A stretch of DNA of 64,000 nt from Pelomyxa schiedti (Eukaryota > Evosea > Pelobiontida > Pelomyxidae): NCBI GenBank assembly GCA_020536535.1, contig JAHLWZ010000004.1:310001-374000 (forward strand), given 5' to 3'. A program made the position numbers and the translations under genes. Below, piece by piece: positions 34,001 to 46,665 of this stretch (its first letter is position 1; every line of letters begins with the position of its first letter). The notes under the pieces are model-generated. The model ran no database searches. It saw only the letters and a list, made by a program, of their open reading frames with translations, and was not told the DNA's origin.

Positions 34001-37000
34001 TGACTGTTTGAAGGGAGATAATGATAGGCAAAAGTCCCTTCTTGAGCAGCAGGACCAAAATTGGAAAGTGAAAGTTTCTGAACTGCAAGCTCAAATATCC
34101 CAATTGAAAGTTGGCTTTATGACAGTTTGTAAATCAATAATATGTTGTCAAGGAAGAATCAGACAAGAAAGATAGTATGTTAGGGGAATGGAAAACAAAA
34201 TATTCTGCACAACAAGAACAAATGGTTCGATTGCAGGTCACGTGTATGTGAATTGGGGAGCAGTGGGGATTAACATTGCAATAGAGTGGTTTCACAGAAA
34301 AAGAGTTGCTACTTACTCAAATGGAACGGGATTTAAAGGTTAGATTGTCTGCAATGCAGCTAGAGCTCAGTAATACACGGGTCTTCATTCCCAGTGAGTT
34401 TGACAATCTCACCATCTTAGGTTCAACTTGATGAAAAAACGGCAGCTTCAAACCTTTTAGCACAGAAAGAAGCAGACTGGAAGTCACTTGAGTCTGCCCT
34501 CCAACTTCAATTACAAGAATTGGAAGTATGCAGGAGGAGTCAGAATATAATAAATTTGACCATTGCCGTAGGTATCACAAGTACAGAAAGATGCCCTTTT
34601 GAATCAAAGAAGTACTGAAATTAAGCAATTACAACAACAAACTGCCGTTCTTCAAGTATCACTATCTTATATCGTCCACAGTTTCCAATATTTCTTGTAG
34701 GCAGCCGTAGAGGGGAAAGAGGCTCGTCTTATTCAATGCGAACTTGACTGCAAAGCCCAACTTTCAGCTCTTCACGAACAACTAACATTTGCTGAGGTAA
34801 AGTTCTCACCAAGACCTACAGGCTTAACACTTTACAAGTCCAACATGGAAAAGTATAAATCTATCACCAGTCAATATGAAAATGCAAGTGAGAACCAAAT
34901 TCCATTTCTTAGAGAACAACTCACCACTTTGCAAGTGGGTGCAAGCTATCGCATTTCATTTTGGCTAACCCCATTTTAGGCAGAACTGAATAAAAAAGTG
35001 GAGTTTTTTGCCCAAAAACAAAAAGAATGGAATTTGCAGCTTAGCCTTTTGCAGGTATTTCACAAACATTCTTCTGATTGGTCACCATAAACATAGTCAC
35101 AACTTGCGGAACAATCTGCTCTAGCCTCAGCTCAGCAAAGTGAATTCAAAGAAAAAGCTCTCTCTTTGACCAACGAAAATACGCACCTGAAGGTTAATCA
35201 ACTACAGTTGAACTCCTTGACTTTTACATTCTAACCGAATTTAGGAAAAAATTAAGGCCAAGGAAGCACAATGGGACATACACATGAGAGAATTGCAAAG
35301 TAAATTAAGCATGTACGAAGTGAGTTCCCTTTTTGTCTTGAAAAAATGAGTCACTTTTTTGTAGGTTGAATTGGAAACAAAATCCAAAGCCATAGCCAGT
35401 CATCAAAAATCAGAGGAGGACACCTCACTGAAAATGGGGGAACTCTCTAGAAGTGAAGCTTCCTTGCAGAGTCAACTGGAATCCTCTCTTAATCAAACTC
35501 AAAAAGCACAGGTCTTTCCTTGCAACTTACACCATGCCTAAACTCCGTCAGAGTGAATTAGAACAGATGGTAAAAAATGTAGCTTCTCTTATTGACGAAA
35601 GATCAGGATTGAACCAACAACTTGCCCAATCGGAGGTATCTCCAAGATCTGAATTTTTTACTCTATTAATCTAACAATCCCCAGGAAAGTCGTAAAGAAA
35701 AGCAAGAGACAATTAACCAGCTGGAAAGTCAGTTGTTAGTTCTCCAATCCCAAATGGCCTCTTCTACTGTGTGTGGAATCTATTGGTATTCCTACTAACT
35801 CAACTTTAGCAAGCATGTAAACAAATGGAAGCAACACGGGCCGAACAGACAAATGGCTGGAAGTTACGTTACACTCACCTTGAGCAGCAATACAATACTC
35901 TTTTGAAACAAGTTTCCGAACTTAGGAATTCCCACAAACATGTCAGCACACTAAATACCAAGTTTATGTTAAAGAATGTCCTTCTAGTCCTTTAATGTCG
36001 ACTTTGTACGAGAGTCCGAGACATCCATCCAGTCAACCACACATACTGATTCCCAGGTGAGCTATCTTGTATAATCTTCCCGCCTGACAGCTACAGATCG
36101 ACAGCCCTAGTACAGACAATGACATCCAGTGGAGGGAATGTGCAGAACAAAGAAAGTTGGACCTGGAAAGAATACAAGTGAGACACCTATATTTCAATTT
36201 TAGTGTAAGAGAAAAAGTTAGAAAATGAGAGGTGTCTCTCGCAGCTGCAAGCAGTTAGTAAAAGTAATGAGGAGTTGTCTCAACAAATCGCTACTAAAAA
36301 GGACTCCGATGTATTGGTAATGTAACCCAATGGTTACCTTCCCTAGTAACTCAGCCCAGGCAATTTCACTTTTAGAAACTGAGTACAAAAGTAAACTGGA
36401 TAGGGTGAATGATAATTTATTACGAACCCAGGTATCCCCTTTTGGTTTTTCCACTATCTTATTGATACAGCATGCGTTGGAAGAAAAGAGTACTTCTTTG
36501 CTGGCTTCTTCACATCGCCTTGAAGAAATGCAAAACAAACTATCACAAACAGAGGTGTGATTTTTCCCCCCAAAAGGAAAATTGATTCCCACTCCAGAGA
36601 ACTGTTCAAACTTTGACAGATGCGAATGAAGCTCTCATCCACAAAAGTTCCCAAAGGGAACTTGAATTGAAAGAAGAAATTTCGACCCTAAAAGAAACCC
36701 TTCAACAGATGCAGGTCTGGGTTATAACCCCAGTGTACCAATATTCATCTTCACAGTTAAGACAGTCCAGTGAATCTTCCACTGAACATGGAAATGGGTT
36801 ACTGCAACCAAATAACCAAAACCACGAACAACTACTTGTAACTATCGTTTTCATCCAATGGAACACTGAAATCTTTAGGCAGAGCAAAAACAATGTATGG
36901 ATAGATTGTCCCAAATTATACAGTCCATTCTTGGTTCTTTGAGCACTCTTAACTCCTTGGAGGTTGTTAGTTTTTTTTTCCCCCCAAACTGTCTTATTCA

Positions 37001-39456
37001 CTGATAGATTGGTAGTACGGATTCCTCTGAGGGTACAATAGGAATACAGCAAAAACTTCCTCTCACCTCTTTAAGTGATCAACTAAGCCAAGCCCATGTC
37101 TAATGCCCTCTTCACACACCTTTGTAATTTTTCAACAGGCAGATTTACAGACTTATACAAACAAACTGGCTGCATGGTCTGTGTGCAATACAGGTCTACC
37201 ACAATTGTCAGTAAGCCAAACACATTTGAAGCAAAGTGTCCTTACCCAATTTCAGGGTGACAGTTATACCGGGTCTTTATCAAGCAAATCGAATCAAAGC
37301 TTCCCACCTAATTCTATACAGGTTTCAATTTTGGGTGCAACAAAACCCTCAATAACATCATCCTCAGCCTTTTACTGGAAGCAAGGCAAACAGTGAAGCA
37401 ATTAGTGCTTTCACGCAGCAACTGCACTCCCTACTTGAAAACTTCTCTCGAATGAAAGCACAGGTTGAAGTAATCCGAATACCAAAAAAAAAATCACTCT
37501 CTCTAGCTTGAAAATCAGACCAACTCGGATCTCAGCTTAACAAAACGAAATGAACAACTGTGGGAACAAATTGCCTCTCTGTGGGATGCTCTACTAAAGC
37601 TTCAGGTTTGAGTTCTAAGGCTTTTTTTTTTTTTTTGGGTGATTTTTAAAGTTCCGGAGCCAACAAATTTTTGGGCAACTTTCCAGTTCACTTGGTGAAA
37701 AATCGAACACAGTTCAGGTTCTTTCTCAATTACATGACACCTTTTCATTTCACCAACTTAGGCCGAGGATGAACTCAACACCCCTAATCCACCATTAGAA
37801 GCCAAAATATCCAAGTTAGAGGCCACTCTAAATCAAGTGCAGGTTTTCCATTTCTTTCATATACTTTTTTTCATTTTCCCAGGGTGAGAAGGAAGTCATC
37901 ACCATGAATCTCGCAAAGGCAGCAGCTAGAGAAAATGAACTTCAGACACAACAGCAGATTAACTTGGAAACATTACATAAATATCAGGTTTGTGTGAACG
38001 CTACAGTTCAGTGAATGATTTAGCTCCACAGCTTGACAAAGAACAACTCTCAGCTAGGCTTGTCTCTGGTCAGAACCGAGAAAAGGAATTGCAAAACAAA
38101 GTGGCAACATTAGAGGTGCCTAGAACAGTTGGGGTAAGTCTCACGCCACTTAGGCACGTATAAGTACCGCGGATGTATCTCCTCCAGAACTAGCAAACGT
38201 CAAGGCACAACTTTTGGCAACACAAGTTGGTTCAATTCTACAGCATAGCACTCACCTCCAACAGAGTGAAAATAAGCAACAAGCGGAAGCGCTTCAAATG
38301 CTGAACAAGTCGCAAACAGGCCTCAACAAACAGTTATCCACCATACAAACCAAATTATCCCTTTCTCAGGTTCCACTGTCTTAGCAACAACTCCAAGTAA
38401 AAATTTGTAAAGGCATCATTGAAGCAGCAGACCTCTCGTATCAGGGATCTCAACAGTGTTGTGGAAGATCTTCGAGCACAACTGGCTGCAGCAACAGTAC
38501 GTTTCACAAATTGTCCCGTTTATCATCTCTACAGAGTGAAGTGGAGAGGCAAAGGGCTACCGCTTCCACTTTTATGAAAAAAGAGGCAGATTGTCAACTG
38601 AAACTCAATCATCTCCAAGAGCAGCTGAATTTTGCCAATGTAACAATACAAATAAAGAATCTTCAATCTCAATCAGCTGCCAGAAACAAGTTTCCTTAGG
38701 GCAACAGTCATTCTTCCAAACAGAATCAAAACTACAAACCAAAATTTCCAACCTGGAAGCGGAGCTTTCTCATTTGATGTTTGAAATTCAGGTCTGCTTC
38801 TTTTCTAAACGTGCAAAGAATTAATTTGGATTCTCCTCAATGTAAGCACCTAAGGCAAGCTCTACAGTTCCAACCTGCAAGTGTCCCGTCTCCTCCTGTA
38901 CTTTCTCCTGCTCCAGTAAATACAAAACCTGTTAGCAGAGCCCCGCCAAGAAAATCCCGATACCTTGAAGTTCCGTGTGTCCCAGCCTCCAAATTGCTAA
39001 AGGAATTTACAGTTTCATAGGGCCACCCCAGTGCACCACAGATCACCTTCCCCACCCCGAACCACCCCATCACCACACCCCAAAACAACCCTAAAGGCCA
39101 GAACTTGTTCTACATCCCCCACTTCCAGACAACGAAGTGAATTTCTTATACCACAGTCGAAGTTACCATACCGCCTTGAATCCTTCAAGGCGTCCTCATT
39201 TGACCCCCGTAACAAGAAGCTGAAGAAAGTATTCCAGGCACTTCTAGAGCAATTCCAAGGAACAGAAGAGAACAGTGTTTCTATTGATGCACAAACTATC
39301 AAATCCGTGATGCAGGAGCAAGGGTATGATTTGAGCACGCAACAAGCAAGGCACTTACTCATTCAAATGGATCCCACACAGACTGGGGTATTGCTTTTAT
39401 TTGCCCTTCTCACTGAATTAATATTATACAAAGATTTTTTGGGAGCCATTCCATGA
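31031..39456 (+). CDS. Actin-binding-type protein: tandem CH domains, very long coiled coil, C-terminal EF-hand-like region
   Basis: The start is at 31031 with a Pro/Thr/Gly-rich N-terminus. CH domain 1 follows (WVMTQKKVFTKWMNAHVS, then NISVAFRMLETAEI, then HDLKMILGLVWLLIQQYNL), then CH2 (SWADGLAFIGLIYKFRP). From about 32500 to 38850 comes a run of some 40 to 50 exons of roughly 100 bases each, split by introns of about 30-50 bases, all encoding Gln/Glu/Lys/Leu-rich heptads. After a Pro-rich hinge (38880-39120) come EF-hand-like helices (NKKLKKVFQALLEQF, then QARHLLIQMDPTQTG) and KDFLGAIP at the stop (39454-39456). The layout recalls alpha-actinin or cortexillin with the rod replaced by a simple coiled coil. 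It probably cross-links actin. Exon edges are not listed individually. Confidence 0.85.
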
Positions 39457-39637
39457 TACTCTTGCAGACTATATCACGTCACACAAGCCAAATTACTTCC
39501 CAAAGTTGACCACAAAACCGGGTTATATGAGCTAAGTGAGGTTGTGTTTGTAATCGGTTCTGTATGAATCATGTACAACTGAGTGTAAACAAGAATTTAA
39601 TCACAGTTTCCTTTTTTTTTCGAAAAAAAAACAAAAT

Positions 39638-41428
39638 TCAGTGCCATAAGGTTAAAACGACAAAAGTTGTGCAGCAAACACAAACACCCAGAGCAATGGG
39701 AATGATAATCCACAGTAGCAAATGGGGAAGAGTTGAACCCCTGGCAGCACTATGCACAAGAGGGTGATCAATTTGTTGATGTTGTTGTGAGCCTGTTGTT
39801 GTGGATGGGTGTGTTGATAAGGACTCAAATTTGTCCTCTGTGAAAAAAGCCTTTTCCGCAAACATTTCCTCAAATTGGTGATGTGGTATTGCACACTTTC
39901 TGTGCCTCATTGATGAGTCCACATAACGGTGGGGGCTAGAAGAACCCCCTTGTTTTTCCTGCTGTTGTTGGTTGCTTGATTCTGTGTTTGTGTCGCTCAA
40001 GGGGCTTTGATTCTCACTATTTGTTGTTGATTCCTTTGTTGTGGATTTTGTGCTTTGTGTGGATGATGTAGTTGATGTGTGGATTCGTGAGTGGCAGCTG
40101 TTATGCTGTGATTCAGATGGAAGAACTTCTTTGTGGTCCTGACATAGCAGCACAGGCCTGGATTTGGGCTGGTACGCACATAAGGGAGTGGGTGAACTGC
40201 CGGTGGTTGAGGAGTAACTGCTGGATGATGTGTAGACTGTGGACTTGGGTGCTTTAGATTTTGCCTTTCTGCTTGTGCTGGTTGTTTTTTTGCTTGTTTG
40301 AGTCAGCTGGAAGATATTTGCCGGTAGCTCCACAACCCATTTTTCGCCTTGTTGCGGAATTGTAGGGGTTGTTGTGTGTGTGACACCAGTTTGGATGGTG
40401 GCAGAATTTGATGCATCGGCCGCACAGGGTGAGGGTTCAAAATTTGTGCAAGGCAACGACGATGGGAGTGGGTACGGTTGTGAGTGTGAGTGTGAATGCG
40501 GAGGTGAGGATGGAGAACAGACCTGGTACTCGGCCTCGTCAGAGAGAAGTTTTTCAGCTGCCTCCTCCAGTGGTGGTGTTTCCGTGATTGTCGGTGATAT
40601 CTCGCCAGAATGTCCCGCAGACAAGGACGAGGACACGCGCTCATCTGCCGAAGAATCGGATTCCCCAGTGTGAGAACCCAGAGACTGTGACGAAGACGAT
40701 GACGCCAAAGAGCCCTCGGAAGCCTCACTGTGCTCACCCGATTCCGCGCCATCCTCGCCATTCGGCTCACTGTCCCCAGACCCATAATTCTCCCTCCCTC
40801 CCTCCAGTTCCTCGCTGCCCTGGTCCTGGTGATGATCGTGGAAGGAGCTAGCACCCGGACGGTGACGCGATGGAGGAGAGGAAGAAGGCGAGGGAGAAGG
40901 AGAAGGCGCAGGGGAAGGGGCCGGGGCCGGGGCCGCGGCGCGGAGCCAGGCCTCCACGGCCCCCTCCACCTCCCCGCGCTCCCAGTCGCCAATCACGCCG
41001 TCCCGCACCCCCGCCCCGCACACCCACCTGGTCAGCATCCCCAGCTTCAGCCCGTACTCCCCCCCTCCCTCTCCCCCGCATTCTCCTTCCCCGTCTGCTT
41101 CTGCTTCCCACTCGCCCTCCCCCTCCCCTTCCCCTTCCCCTTGCACGCGTCGGTGCGGGGACAGCGCGGGGGAGTTCATGTGGGCGCTGACGAACTGGGC
41201 CAGGGTCCCGTGCACCAGCCACTGCTGGCACAGGGCCTGCCTCAGCTCCGCGGTGGTCCTGGGGCTGGGGTCAGTCCTGGCCCCCGTGCGCTCCCTGCCT
41301 GCACTCGTGCTTGCCGTGCGCATCCGCGTGGCCGACGCCGCTGTGGCACAATTATGGGTGCTGCTCATCCCTCTTGCCCTGCTGCTTGGTGTGTCCTTGG
41401 CGCCACGACGCGGGCCGTGGTCAGTCAT
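39638..41428 (-). CDS. Acidic, Ser/Glu-rich tail-anchored membrane protein
   Basis: I took the ATG at 41428 (ACCATGACTGAC context; MTDHGPRR...) rather than the longer in-frame start at 41542, because the latter would overlap the 3' end of the neighbouring diacylglycerol kinase gene. The protein is then 596 residues. One short globular-looking segment near residue 60 (LRQALCQQWLVHGTLAQFV) is followed by Glu/Gly, Ser/Pro and Ser/Thr-rich disorder. A single hydrophobic segment lies at the extreme C-terminus (LLLWIIIPIALGVCVCCTTF), as in tail-anchored proteins inserted post-translationally. No family is recognised. It has no introns, unlike its neighbours. Confidence 0.65.
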   Translation of the reverse strand: MTDHGPRRGAKDTPSSRARGMSSTHNCATAASATRMRTASTSAGRERTGARTDPSPRTTAELRQALCQQWLVHGTLAQFVSAHMNSPALSPHRRVQGEGEGEGEGEWEAEADGEGECGGEGGGEYGLKLGMLTRWVCGAGVRDGVIGDWERGEVEGAVEAWLRAAAPAPAPSPAPSPSPSPSSSPPSRHRPGASSFHDHHQDQGSEELEGGRENYGSGDSEPNGEDGAESGEHSEASEGSLASSSSSQSLGSHTGESDSSADERVSSSLSAGHSGEISPTITETPPLEEAAEKLLSDEAEYQVCSPSSPPHSHSHSQPYPLPSSLPCTNFEPSPCAADASNSATIQTGVTHTTTPTIPQQGEKWVVELPANIFQLTQTSKKTTSTSRKAKSKAPKSTVYTSSSSYSSTTGSSPTPLCAYQPKSRPVLLCQDHKEVLPSESQHNSCHSRIHTSTTSSTQSTKSTTKESTTNSENQSPLSDTNTESSNQQQQEKQGGSSSPHRYVDSSMRHRKCAIPHHQFEEMFAEKAFFTEDKFESLSTHPSTTTGSQQHQQIDHPLVHSAARGSTLPHLLLWIIIPIALGVCVCCTTFVVLTLWH

Positions 41429-41548
41429 GGTTCGTTTTCGTCGGTGTTGTTGTTCGCGCGAACGGGTACCAAAAAGAAGGTGAAATTCAGCAGTTTTGTT
41501 GATGTTCATGGAGTGGTGGGTGAATTGTTTGAGTGGGAACAAGATGCA

Positions 41549-43861
41549 TTATGGACTATGTAGCATATTGGCTTGGTGGAGGTGCCTGATGCGGAGAACT
41601 CCCGGCTGTTGGACAAAGGGTTCTCCATCAACTTGGCAGGGAAGGGGCCCCTCCTTGATAAATGTTATCTTCAACTCACGGCCTTGCATGAGTTTGGGTG
41701 GTAGAATAATTCCAGCAGAGACTTGTCCCTGTTGGGAACGTTAGAGAACTCACTCAAAGGGGAGCGAAGGGAAGAAAAAACAGTTAACAAATAACAACCA
41801 GCTCAAAAGCACTTTTAAGTGTAAGCAACTCAAACAGGTGGTCGTCATAGGTAATTGGAGCAAGGCCACGGGCAACCTAATAGAAATTAAAATTAGTGGT
41901 AATACGTAACAAGATACCTCAGCAGCGGTAGGAGTTCCCCACAGGTTTTTACCACCATAACAGCTAGGAAGATTAAGCATTATTAAGCCAACGTTCAATG
42001 GCACTGTAGCTGCGTGACCATCCACCTCCACTGTGAAAAAGGTGTTCAAGTCTTCTATAGACTCAAACAGTGCACTGGCACCAAGTTTGACATACCTGAA
42101 ACGTGTCAGAATAAAACTTACTGGTTGAAATAACTTACACAAATTTGTTTCCAACTCTACTCTTGAAGGCATCAGGGTTGGCCTCACGTTTTGTATGGAA
42201 CTCATAGGCAATGGCAGCGTCCAGTCCTAGAGAAGTTAGAAGAAAACCAAAAAACTGTAGAAATGTACCTATAGAGAAGTAGTTATTGATTACGTGAGTG
42301 GTAGAGAAGGCCCCAACTTCACCAGTTGCAAAATTGATTGGGGCATACTCCAAGGTCCACCTGGATGGTGGTAAATCTGGGTTTTTGTTTATTTAGTGGT
42401 TGTAACCTATCCAGAAGTACTGTTGTAGATTTGGCAACACGTAGCAGTATGTCACTTAACTCCTCACCAGTGTAGCCACCACCCCAGCCAAGAGAACGAG
42501 CTAAATCATTACCTTCAAGGAGTGTGAGGAGTGAATTTTTTGGGGAAATGAATTACCTGTGCCAAGAGGCAAGATTGCAACCCCCTGTAAGAGATGAGCT
42601 CAGAACTAAAAATTTTAATTTTACCTCAGGGTTGACACCCCTCTTACGGATTGATTCCAGAACCCACCCAATAGTCCCATCACCTCCACACGCAAGAACA
42701 CGGAATCGAGGGTTTGCAGACATGAAATCCAATCTTTTTCCCACTTAGGTACAGTGGTAAAATTTGAAACGGTCCTCACCCTGGGTCTGGTCCACCTTTT
42801 CCCAAGTCAAATACTTGGCGGGGATTTAATAGACGGCTGTTGCAGGTAAGTTTGAGCTTGTAGTTTGAGGGGATACTAAAAAACAGCAAGAACTCCTGCT
42901 CCCTGTTGCCCTCCACTCTTCTTGTTAACAAAAACAAGAAGTGGACTTGTAGTTGGGGATGGTATCAACTGGATTGGGAAGAAGGTCAATAAAGAGAAGC
43001 GAAGTTAAAGAATGATACAGTGGCTTCACCATGATTCAATGTCAGTTGATTAGGTGCAAGAAGTAATGACTTAAATGGTCCAAGATCACATTCAGGTGCC
43101 CGGTCAAGACAGGCACTATGGCACTTGAAGAAAAGGAAAAGTCAAGAGTGATTAAAGGAGCAACAATGTTAAACCGGTTGCAGACAGGTAGCACATCGGA
43201 AATCAACTAGAGAAGATAGGGATCCGCATGTCTTGTGGCAAACAACGCAGTCATAGCCCTACAAACTATAAACCAAGAATTATGTCATTTTTTGGACAAT
43301 CATACTCCTTCCTTATTGACATGAAGATTCCCTTCAACCCAGTGGTGTTGAATCTGAAATAAAAAGGGGGTAAGGTTCTCTATTTTTAGAACCTAGTGAG
43401 GAACATACGGGTCCAGGAGGTTGTGTGGTTGCAACACATGAACAACTTACGAAGTTGAGACATTTTTCATGTGAGACATATCGGCAGCCTTTGGGTACAG
43501 TCATTGTGGGTGCGGAAGTAAAAAAGAAACGCATACGCAAGCAAATAAAGGCTTGTTTCCCGAGACCATAAAGAAAGTCTCTGCAGTAGTTGCAAAAAGA
43601 AAATTTTTTGAAGTGGTGCTTGTAGAACAAATGGCACCCTTCCACCTGTCCATTATCAGTACAAATTTTAACAGTTGAGATGTTTTGGTTTGGTGGTGTT
43701 TTTTTGATAGTAAATAGAAATAAGAAATAAGAGGGGCACAACGCACAAATGGGTGCTCCACAGTTTCAAACTTCGACTCTGCTTTAAATATGACAGGGGT
43801 CTAAGATCCAATGTAAAAGAAACCAAAAATACGGGGAAAAAACCGGTGGCGTTGCGGCCAT
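41549..43861 (-). CDS. Diacylglycerol kinase
   Basis: The ATG at 43861 (MAATPP) splices to [18 protein letters not shown] and then to the C1 domain [19 protein letters not shown]...[14 protein letters not shown], which needs an intron removed to complete its Cys pattern. The catalytic domain follows with the glycine signature [13 protein letters not shown] (near 42680) and the accessory domain [22 protein letters not shown] (near 42310). The end reads [26 protein letters not shown], with stop TAA at 41551-41549. The enzyme phosphorylates diacylglycerol to phosphatidic acid at membranes and so ends DAG signalling. A dozen or so short introns are present; exon edges between 42740 and 43320 are approximate. 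Confidence 0.9.
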
Positions 43862-44095
43862 TCTATCGTCGTGTTATGGGAAAACAAAAGGTAAGATGGT
43901 CCGAGCTGCAACAGGACAACCTGTGGATCCCTCCCTATCTATGTTCCTCAGGCCTCAGTCTCAGTCCATGGGATATCCGTCGTGACTCCAGAACTTTTCA
44001 GGGCTCTGAGAAACTCGCCACAACTTGAGAGAACTCGGCGGAAGAAAAGGAGGAGATTTGATTTCAATTCAATTGAAGACCATTATCGCCCCAAA

Positions 44096-46542
44096 ATGAG
44101 CAACAGTGATCTGCCGGCCGATGTACTGGAAGCGGTGAACAACTTGGTCGGCGACAGGGACATGGACGTGTCTTTCCTGCCAGCATTATGGGATATGGCG
44201 TGCCACGACAAAGCCACGCTTTTGAATTTTGTTGTATGTTTTTTTTTGTTTGTCGTCTCTTTGGGTTGGTGCATTTTCCACCGTATTTATCGCTCACAAC
44301 AACAGAGGCAACAACTCCCCGACGACAACGAGGCGACTACTAGCCCTCCCGAGATTCCTCCCACAATCACGCCGCCGACACCCGCCGCTCCACAATATCC
44401 TACCTCCCTCGGTGGCTCTGTCGTTTCGAACTCCGCGTTTTCCGGAGTCAGGTCCCCGATGCGTTCCTTCAATCAACAAACAGCCAGGGTCGCCACGCCG
44501 ACGAAAAGCAGCAGCCCAACTGTTGCGTGCTCTACTTTCACCGAACCTCCGCCGAAATCTCTGGAACAGCAGATTGATGAACTGGGGGAGCACATACTGA
44601 AGAATCACGTGACTGGGGAGCTGGGTGATTTCGATTCTCGACTGGACAAAGTTCTCATTGGCCCGAAAGTTACCGCTTCAACTACCCAGACCGTGAAGAT
44701 AAACACGCTTGGAAACAGTCATATGTCTTTGCTTGGATTTGCAGTGATCAGGAGTGATGAGATTCTCATAGAACGCCTGGTGAAAAGGGGTGCCAAAGTC
44801 GATTCCAATGTGCTAAACTTCCCCCTTATTTTCCTTCCAATCAAATTTGGTAAGTCCTGTCCTCATTCTTTTCTTACCGACTTATCATTCACGCAGCCGG
44901 GAATACACAAATTCAGGAATACACTTTCTCATGTATGTGCTTAACAGCAAAGCAGAGAGAAAAGATTGTGGTTAGGTCAAGGATAAATGCACCTTTGATG
45001 CTGAGGTATACCGAATTGCTAATTTCCCGCCTGGGTAACCAAATATCAGGCTATTACTGAGATTGGGAGCTTCCCCTGAAGTTGTGGATGAAGAGAATGT
45101 ACCCGTAATGCATCGCGTAAAGGATTCCTTCCAAATGTGCTATTGGGTGCAGCGTTCTCTCGATAAACAAATGTGGTTAAAATTACACTCCAACTCTTGT
45201 TACTGATACAAACCAGTCACTCCCCAAAAATGACCAAGTACTATGTTGAGGCACGTGCTCCTGAACTTGGTAGTATATTCTTCTCGCTCGTTGGGCAGCA
45301 GATTGCTGTTGACTTTTTGGAGAAGAAAATTATGTACAAGCTTGTTACAAACCCTCGTTGGATACGGAAGCCACTGGTTGCATTCTTAGCTGGCCCACCT
45401 GGAGCGGGCAAGAGTCAATTGGCAGAAGATGTTGCAAAAGCTGTTTCACCAGGTCATTGGTTTAAAGACGTGTTCTCAAGTGTTGATGGGGGCATGGTTC
45501 ACTCTCACTTGTTTGGTGCCGAGAGAGGATATATTGGAAGTGACAGTGCGCCACCTCTTGCAAAGTTCATACGGGAACACAATGGACAGAGAGCAGTGGT
45601 TGTTTTGGAAGAATTTGAGAAGCTAGATACTGAGGCCTTGAGAGCTCTGCTGGTACCATTTGAAACTGGAGAGTGGCCAGTGCACTCTACAGGAGGACGG
45701 AGTGGTGAGGAAGGCTCACATATGGATGTATCCAAATTCGTGTTCCTATTGACCTCGAATTTGAGGAATTCTGATATCATTGACTGGTGCGCGAGATCAG
45801 ATGTTCTACGAGTACGATTTACGCAGTAACTTTCTGTCATTGACAGCTCTAATAGTTGTACAATGATGCCATTGAGCTTGAAGAAAGACAGAGAATGATG
45901 AAGAAGGTTGCTTCGAGTGTCTTCGATATTATCAGTGAGCATTACAAGCGGACGTCAGTCAAAGAATTCACTCGCAGAATTGATATTGTACTCCACACTC
46001 TCTCAATTTCTCAACTTACTAGAAGTGCAGGTTGTCCCATTTCTGACACTAAGTGACACAGAGAAAGTAGTATTAGTGGAGCATTTGCAAACGTTGCGAG
46101 CAGCCAGGTAATCCAATTAAAAACAAAAAAGATGCACTCAACCAAAACAACAGATTCCTGGAGGAACCAAGGGGTGATCAACTTTGGGGAGATGTAGAGA
46201 TAAACTACACCCCACAATTTACGCAGTGGGTCATCAACAAATATGATCAACTGGATGGTGCAAGCTCATTCCTCAGAGTTTTAGATGACTCCATGTCCGA
46301 TGTACCTCCCGTTACATCCCAAAACAAAACTTAGATAGCGATTCCCGCGAAATCACTCAAAAAACACCCAGGTATTTGACCAGATACGCTCATCCCAAGT
46401 ACCTCCTCCACAAGTGTGGTTGCATACAGTGGATGGTGTACAGTGCTGCTACAAACACCCGCCTCCTCCTGATGACCCTCCCCCATCTGAATGTACTACT
46501 CAGTCATCATCTCCACATGATACTGATAATACTAATTCATAG
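44096..46542 (+). CDS. Membrane-anchored ankyrin and AAA+ (ClpB-type) protein, like CLPB/SKD3
   Basis: From the ATG at 44096 a single hydrophobic segment follows (FVVCFFLFVVSLGWCIF, residues about 45-61), then a Pro/Thr-rich linker. Ankyrin units follow (GNSHMSLLGFAVIRSDEILI, ERLVKRGAKVDSN). The AAA+ domain near 45290-45830 has Walker A GPPGAGKSQ, Walker B AVVVLEEFEK, the pore-side stretch DGGMVHSHLFGAERGYIGSD and sensor 1 FLLTSN. A ClpB-type small domain follows (ALTLSDTEK-like near 46050). The same domain set occurs in the mitochondrial disaggregase CLPB/SKD3. The residue order supports an ATP-driven unfoldase; its location (mitochondrion-related organelle or ER) is open. Upstream in-frame codons to 43982 lack an ATG. 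Confidence 0.8.
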
Positions 46543-46665
46543 CGGACTACCCCTATATAGCTTCACACCTCTCTTTTGAAAAAACCCAATCCACTTTGCA
46601 AAGAGCAAAGTGCCAAACACAAAGGAAAAGAGAAGAAAAATTTTGTTTTTTTGGCAACTTGTGTG

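Noticed and set aside
40730-41563. 277-codon plus-strand frame
   Set aside because: Antisense shadow of the Glu/Gly-rich region of the tail-anchored protein; composition is Arg/Pro/Leu-rich as expected for an opposite strand.
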